Of a DNA stretch of 10,838 nucleotides, positions 7,650 to 10,838 are shown one piece after another (position 1 is the first letter of the stretch; every line of letters begins with the position of its first letter). Location: NCBI GenBank assembly GCA_964469555.1, contig CAYYAQ010000177.1:1-10838 (forward strand), in the 5' to 3' direction. This stretch comes from CAYYAQ01 sp964469555 (GTDB taxonomy: Bacteria; Planctomycetota; UBA1135; UBA2386). The position numbers and the translations under genes are program-made. Below the pieces are notes generated by a model, which had not been told where the DNA came from, ran no database searches, and saw only the letters and a program-made list of their open reading frames with translations.

Positions 7650-8258
7650 ATGTTCACAGGACTGGTAGCCGGTGTCGGAAAGGTGGTTGGGGCGACTCGA
7701 GGGGACGGGGAAATCGAGCTTTCCGTGGACCTCGGCGACCTCGCGAATGGGGACTCCGTGGGAGATTCCATCGCCCTCTCCGGGGTGTGCTGCACCGTCA
7801 CCCGATCGAAGGGGACCACAGTGGATTTTTCCCTCACGGAAGAGACGCTACGCCGTACGTGGCTCGGGGATTGTGCGGTAGGGGACTTACTGAACATCGA
7901 AAAGCCGTTGCGGGTTGGCGATCCCCTCGGCGGCCACGTGGTGCAGGGTCACGTGGACGGGCTCGGGACGGTGGTGGTGCCCATCGACCCGACTACGGGC
8001 GGTGAACTATGGGTGACGATCCCCCAGAACCTCGCCAGGTTCTGCGTCGAGAAGGGTTCGATCGCTCTCGACGGCATATCGCTGACGATCGCCGCCCTCG
8101 AGGACCTGGCGTCCGGGGAGTCGAAGATCATGGTCGCGGTGATTCCACACACCGCCCAGGTGACGACGGCGGGCCCGATGCAGAGAGACCAGCCGGTCCA
8201 CATCGAGGTCGACGTGCTGGCGAAGTACGTCGAGCGCCTGCTCCTGCCGCGGGAATGA
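7650..8258 (+). CDS. ribE: Riboflavin synthase, alpha subunit
   Basis: This enzyme joins two molecules of 6,7-dimethyl-8-ribityllumazine by dismutation to give riboflavin, the last step of the pathway; it acts as a cytoplasmic trimer. The protein is 202 aa, close to the usual 200-215. It has the two tandem lumazine-binding barrels of the family. Domain 1 is about 1-95, with the diagnostic N-terminus MFTGLV and SGVCCTV (44-50). Domain 2 is about 96-197, with GGHVVQGHVDG (94-104), KGSIALDGISLTI (135-147), IPHT (165-168) and EVDVLAKYVERL (186-197). The start is fixed by a good ribosome binding site. It is divergent from trmD and convergent with the lipoprotein gene, so it is probably transcribed alone; no other rib gene is in the window and no FMN riboswitch fits in the short upstream gap. 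I found no strong + strand promoter hexamers there. Confidence 0.96.
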   Translation: MFTGLVAGVGKVVGATRGDGEIELSVDLGDLANGDSVGDSIALSGVCCTVTRSKGTTVDFSLTEETLRRTWLGDCAVGDLLNIEKPLRVGDPLGGHVVQGHVDGLGTVVVPIDPTTGGELWVTIPQNLARFCVEKGSIALDGISLTIAALEDLASGESKIMVAVIPHTAQVTTAGPMQRDQPVHIEVDVLAKYVERLLLPRE

Positions 8259-8276
8259 CCCCGCGCGACGGGGTCA
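8256..8276. terminator. Convergent-gene hairpin containing both stop codons, possible bidirectional terminator
   Basis: A perfect 7-bp inverted repeat, TGACCCC (8256-8262) and GGGGTCA (8270-8276), has the 7-nt loop gcgcgac. The outer three pairs are the TGA of ribE on + and the TGA of the lipoprotein gene on -. The stem can form in both transcripts. There is no T-run on either side, so it may act with Rho, protect 3' ends, or be weak. Confidence 0.5.
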
Positions 8277-9188
8277 GAACTTCACGCCCATCGAGACCTG
8301 CACGCCCGTGAACTCGGTCTCCAGACGGGGGATCACTATGTCGAATTCGGTGCTCGACTGTCGGATCGTGGTTTCGTGGAAAATGTAGGAGGCGCTCACG
8401 CTGACAGGATCCAAGACGAGCCGGATGCCGACTTCGAATCCGAGGGTGTGCCCCTCGGATTCGAATTCTCCGCCCGTGAACTCATCATCGATGGTCGTCA
8501 GGTGGATCCCGGCGGACAGCTGCGAGAAGATGCTCGCTTCGAACTCGTCGTCCTCGATGACGACGACCTCCGGCTCGATCTCGACGCGGATACCGACGCT
8601 CGAGTATTCGGTTTCAGCGGCGCTGAGCGCCTCGAATTCTGCACCCATCGCGGAGAGATACGTGCCGATGCGAACCGGAATCCGGACCTCGCCGCTCGAT
8701 GCGTGCGTCAGTAGGTACACGAAGAAGTCGGAGTGGTTCAAGTTCACGACGCTGGCCGTGTTGTCGTAGAAGTCGTTGCCCGTCATGAAAACCTTGACGT
8801 CGATACCGCCGCCGAGGCCGTCCTCGTCCGCGCCCGCGGCGCGGAGCCGGACCATGTTCGCGGTTGATTCGTCCTTGCCGAGCTCCGTCTCCCGGAACTC
8901 GTAGTCACCGCCGGCGACCGAGAGCATCCCGAATGCCGAGAATCGTCGCTCGGGTCGAGGGGCATCGACCCGGCGTCGGCGGCTCTGAGGCTCGATTCGC
9001 ACCCACGGGTCGCCGACCGCGAGTTGATCGCGATAATGCGCAGGCGTATTCGGAGTAGGGTCTTCGACGCCGACGCTCACGTCCTCGAACTGAGGGATCG
9101 AACCTTGCATCACGGTGGTCATGGTGCAGGAGGGGAGGGCGAGCATGAAGCTTGCCACGAGAGCTGTCGCCGTGGTGCGTGAGTACAT
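8274..9188 (-). CDS. Predicted lipoprotein with C-terminal outer-membrane beta-barrel, function unknown
   Basis: I do not recognise a named family. The 304-aa product begins with a signal peptide with a hydrophobic stretch at about 9-18, ending in ALPSC; Cys21 is a plausible lipidation site although Pro19 is unusual in a lipobox. Residues about 22-80 are polar and linker-like with a basic patch SRRRR. From about 82 to the end, alternating strands rich in aromatic and small residues (for example RFSAFGMLSVAGG, LGFEVGIRLVLDPVSVSASYIF) suggest a beta-barrel of perhaps 8-10 strands, and the last residues GVQVSMGVKF with a terminal Phe resemble the C-terminal signal read by BamA. AGGAA (9200-9196) lies 7 nt before the ATG. 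TAGAAT (9215-9210) in the 118-bp gap after the MCE gene could be a -10, but no matching -35 is seen. It may belong with the MCE transporter; this is an inference from order only. Confidence 0.75.
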   Translation of the reverse strand: MYSRTTATALVASFMLALPSCTMTTVMQGSIPQFEDVSVGVEDPTPNTPAHYRDQLAVGDPWVRIEPQSRRRRVDAPRPERRFSAFGMLSVAGGDYEFRETELGKDESTANMVRLRAAGADEDGLGGGIDVKVFMTGNDFYDNTASVVNLNHSDFFVYLLTHASSGEVRIPVRIGTYLSAMGAEFEALSAAETEYSSVGIRVEIEPEVVVIEDDEFEASIFSQLSAGIHLTTIDDEFTGGEFESEGHTLGFEVGIRLVLDPVSVSASYIFHETTIRQSSTEFDIVIPRLETEFTGVQVSMGVKF

Positions 9189-9306
9189 TGGGAGGTTCCT
9201 CGTCGGTGGATTCTACTTCCCCGGGGCTTCGAGCGGGGACTGGAAGCCTGCGTGGCGGTTGTACTTCGGTGGGAAACCGGTCGACCGAGTTGCGCGTTCG
9301 TGAATG

Positions 9307-10482
9307 CTAGAACGCGCCGCTGAACACCTGGAAGAACGTGCCGATCGGGGCGGACTCCCGGGCGTCTTCGATGGCTCGGGTGATCTGCCGCAGCATGCTG
9401 TCGAGGCGGCGACCCATGTCCTCGTCGTTGATCAGGCGTCCGAGCGCGCCCTGACCGGTGTTGACCTTGTCCGCGATGTCGGCGAGGTCGGCGATGACCT
9501 TCTTGCCTTCGGCCAGGAGATCCTTGTCGTTGATCAGCGCTCCGATCAACCCGGAGTCCTTGTCGTTCAGGCTGTCCGTCGTCTTCTCGAAGTTGGCGAT
9601 GATGTTGTCGATCTTCTTGCCGAGTTCGTCGTCGTTGACCAACCGACCGAGTGTGCTCTCTTTTCCGGTGAGCTTCGTCGTCGCGTTCTCCAGGTCCGCG
9701 ACGATCTTGTCGATCCTCTTGCCGAGTTCGTCGTCGTTGAGGAGCTTGCCGAGGGTGCCCTCGGTCGTGCTCAGCTTCTTCGTCGCCTTTTCGATGTCCG
9801 AGATGATCTCGTTCGCCTTGCGACCGAGTTCGTCGTCGTAGATCAACCGACCGAGGAAGCTCTTCTTATTCTCGAGTTCCGAGGCGGTCTTCTTGAGACT
9901 GGCGACCAACAACTCGGCGTCCTTGATCAGCGCGTCGTCCTCGATGAAGCGCGCGAGGCTGCCCTTGCCATCGTTGAGCTTGTCCATGAACTCCCGGATG
10001 GACTCGAGGGTGCTGGCGAGGTTGTTCTTGTTTTCGTCTCCGCCGACCATGTTGCCGAGGCGTTCGAGGGGGCCGAGCTGCGCTATGCCCTGGAAAGTGT
10101 ACTTCTCGAGGTCCGCGGGGTTCTTGCCGGAGCCGGGGGTGATCTCGACTCGCTTGCCGCCGAGCATGCTCGCGTCGACGACTTTGATTTTGGTGTCCTC
10201 CATGAGCACGAGGGGCACGTCGGTGTCGAGTTGGATCTGGGCGACGATCTTGAACTTGTTCTCTCTCCGCTCGATCATGACGTCCACGACCTTGCCGAGC
10301 TGCGTGCCGAGCACGAACACCGGCTCCCCCTCTCGCAGACCCCGCGCATTGTCGAACTCGACCTTGAGCAACTGCCGATCACCGAAGCTGATGTCCTTGA
10401 GCTCCTGTGTCGCCCATAACAGCAGGGTGAGCCCGCTGAAGAACACCATGCCGAGAACCGTATCGCGTGTGCCTTTGTTCAT
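9307..10482 (-). CDS. MlaD-family MCE protein of an ABC lipid transporter, with a C-terminal tandem-repeat region
   Basis: MCE proteins are periplasmic, inner-membrane-anchored subunits that oligomerise and pass lipids to or from an ABC transporter. This 391-aa protein has an N-terminal anchor (about 8-24) and an MCE domain (about 38-118) with FDNARGLREGEPVFVLG and ASMLGGKRVEI. Residues about 171-375 are six imperfect repeats of about 34 aa built on a core like G-T-L-G-K-L-hydrophobic-N-D-D-E-L-G followed by an amphipathic helix rich in K, E and L. E. coli MlaD is about 183 aa, so the repeats more than double the size; a helical stalk or tube is likely. A single copy of the GxLGxL-ND motif is common in MlaD-like proteins; six in a row is unusual. 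The start ATG lies 14 nt after the ATPase stop, with GAGGAG overlapping that stop. Family assignment is firm; substrate and direction are unknown. Confidence 0.92.
   Translation of the reverse strand: MNKGTRDTVLGMVFFSGLTLLLWATQELKDISFGDRQLLKVEFDNARGLREGEPVFVLGTQLGKVVDVMIERRENKFKIVAQIQLDTDVPLVLMEDTKIKVVDASMLGGKRVEITPGSGKNPADLEKYTFQGIAQLGPLERLGNMVGGDENKNNLASTLESIREFMDKLNDGKGSLARFIEDDALIKDAELLVASLKKTASELENKKSFLGRLIYDDELGRKANEIISDIEKATKKLSTTEGTLGKLLNDDELGKRIDKIVADLENATTKLTGKESTLGRLVNDDELGKKIDNIIANFEKTTDSLNDKDSGLIGALINDKDLLAEGKKVIADLADIADKVNTGQGALGRLINDEDMGRRLDSMLRQITRAIEDARESAPIGTFFQVFSGAF
9358..9972 (-). repeat. Six tandem ~102-bp coding repeats (34-aa units) within the MCE gene
   Basis: Units at residues 171-205, 206-239, 240-273, 274-307, 308-341 and 342-375 share the GxLGxL-(x)-NDxxLG core. 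The central three (9562-9867) are also alike in DNA: gccgagttcgtcgtcgtt at 9619 recurs at 9721 and, with one or two changes, at 9823, exactly 102 bp apart. By hand the 9619-9720 and 9721-9822 blocks match at about 70 percent of positions. The outer units are diverged and units 5 and 6 need one-residue insertions to align. Confidence 0.85.
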
Positions 10483-10492
10483 GTCTTTCTCG

Positions 10493-10498
10493 CTCCTC
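10493..10498 (-). promoter_or_regulatory. Ribosome binding site of the MCE gene, overlapping the ATPase stop codon
   Basis: GAGGAG on the minus strand (10498-10493) lies 10 nt before the ATG at 10482 and shares bases with the TGA stop (10499-10497) of the upstream ATPase gene. This arrangement suggests coupled translation of the two transporter subunits. Confidence 0.6.
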
Positions 10499-10838
10499 AG
10501 TCAGCGCCTCCGCCGAGGAAGTCCCTGACCAGTGGATTGTCCGATGCTCTCATTTCGTCGACCGTGCCCTCTTCGCCGATTTTGCCGTCCGCGATGACGC
10601 CGATTCGATCGGCGACCGTCAGGGCGCATGCGCGGCTGTGGGTGACGACGAGACCGGTCACGCCGATCTTGTCACGCACCTCGATGATCAGGTTGTGGAT
10701 CTGGTCCGAGATGATCGGGTCGAGGCCGGCGTTGGGTTCGTCGTAGAGCACGACCTTCGGTTCGGTTATGAGCGCGCGCGCCAGACCGGTGCGCAGCTTC
10801 ATGCCGCCGGAGATGCTCGCCGGGTAGTCGTCCGCGGC
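10497..10838 (-). CDS. ABC transporter ATPase, MlaF-like, C-terminal part (5' end outside the window)
   Basis: Only the last 113 residues are present; the gene runs off the right edge, so Walker A and the Q-loop are not seen. The visible part has the signature motif SISGGMKLRTGLARAL, Walker B VVLYDEP, the D-loop in NAGLDPI, and the H-loop histidine in VVTHS. The -SGGMK- signature and the DEPNAGLDPI stretch resemble the MlaF/Mkl group that powers MCE lipid transporters, and the next gene downstream is an MCE protein, which supports that assignment. The ATG codon at 10802 is internal (the M of SGGM) and is not the start. The permease (MlaE type) would be expected upstream, beyond the window. 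The ATPase call is firm; the MlaF subgroup rests on motif and neighbour. Confidence 0.93.
   Translation of the reverse strand, partial: AADDYPASISGGMKLRTGLARALITEPKVVLYDEPNAGLDPIISDQIHNLIIEVRDKIGVTGLVVTHSRACALTVADRIGVIADGKIGEEGTVDEMRASDNPLVRDFLGGGAD

Noticed and set aside
9278..9287. Palindrome CGGTCGACCG between the MCE and lipoprotein genes as an operator
   Set aside because: A single 10-bp palindrome in GC-rich DNA is weak evidence; no second copy or promoter overlap was found.
9304..10419. Long + strand open frame (371 codons) opposite the MCE gene
   Set aside because: It is the antisense shadow of a GC-rich gene; its apparent repeats mirror the MCE repeats, and the MCE frame has clear family motifs.

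Overview
The window reads as a GC-rich bacterial chromosome segment from a diderm, most likely a member of the Planctomycetota. The main clue is the 5S rRNA at the left edge. It is unusually short and its helix IV is cut down to about 3 bp closed by a GAAA tetraloop, which fits the short 5S type known from planctomycetes. The MCE lipid-transport genes and an outer-membrane-type beta-barrel lipoprotein support a two-membrane envelope. The phylum call is an inference from one RNA.

Layout. Bases 1-105 hold the 5S rRNA on the + strand, followed by a 16-bp-stem terminator (114-155). Everything from 7568 down to 289 is one minus-strand run: trmD, rplS, secDF, nadB, hflX. Gaps are 73 nt (trmD-rplS), 80 nt (rplS-secDF) and 4 nt (secDF-nadB), and nadB and hflX overlap by 8 nt, so the last three are probably translationally coupled. 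A good promoter candidate lies just upstream of trmD. The run mixes tRNA modification (m1G37), a ribosomal protein, a fused SecD-SecF protein-export motor, the first enzyme of NAD synthesis and a ribosome-associated GTPase. The usual partners rpsP and rimM (for trmD-rplS) and yajC (for secDF) are not in the window.

Bases 7650-8258 hold ribE (riboflavin synthase) on the + strand, divergent from trmD across 81 bp. It converges on a minus-strand gene for a predicted lipoprotein with a C-terminal beta-barrel (8274-9188). The 15-bp gap between them forms a hairpin whose outer three base pairs are the two stop codons.

Bases 9307-10838 hold two minus-strand genes of an MCE (Mla-type) lipid transporter: the C-terminal part of the ATPase, cut by the window edge, and an MlaD-family substrate-binding protein. 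The MlaD-like protein is long for its family because its C-terminal half is six tandem copies of a roughly 34-residue unit. The lipoprotein gene follows 118 bp downstream on the same strand, so an envelope-spanning lipid-transport role for the three together is possible but unproven.

Most of the window is housekeeping. I saw no mobile element, CRISPR array, tRNA, toxin-antitoxin or defence module. The parts most worth attention are the MCE repeat protein with its neighbouring barrel lipoprotein, the minimal 5S rRNA, the stop-codon hairpin, and a conservative change at the presumed catalytic aspartate of TrmD.
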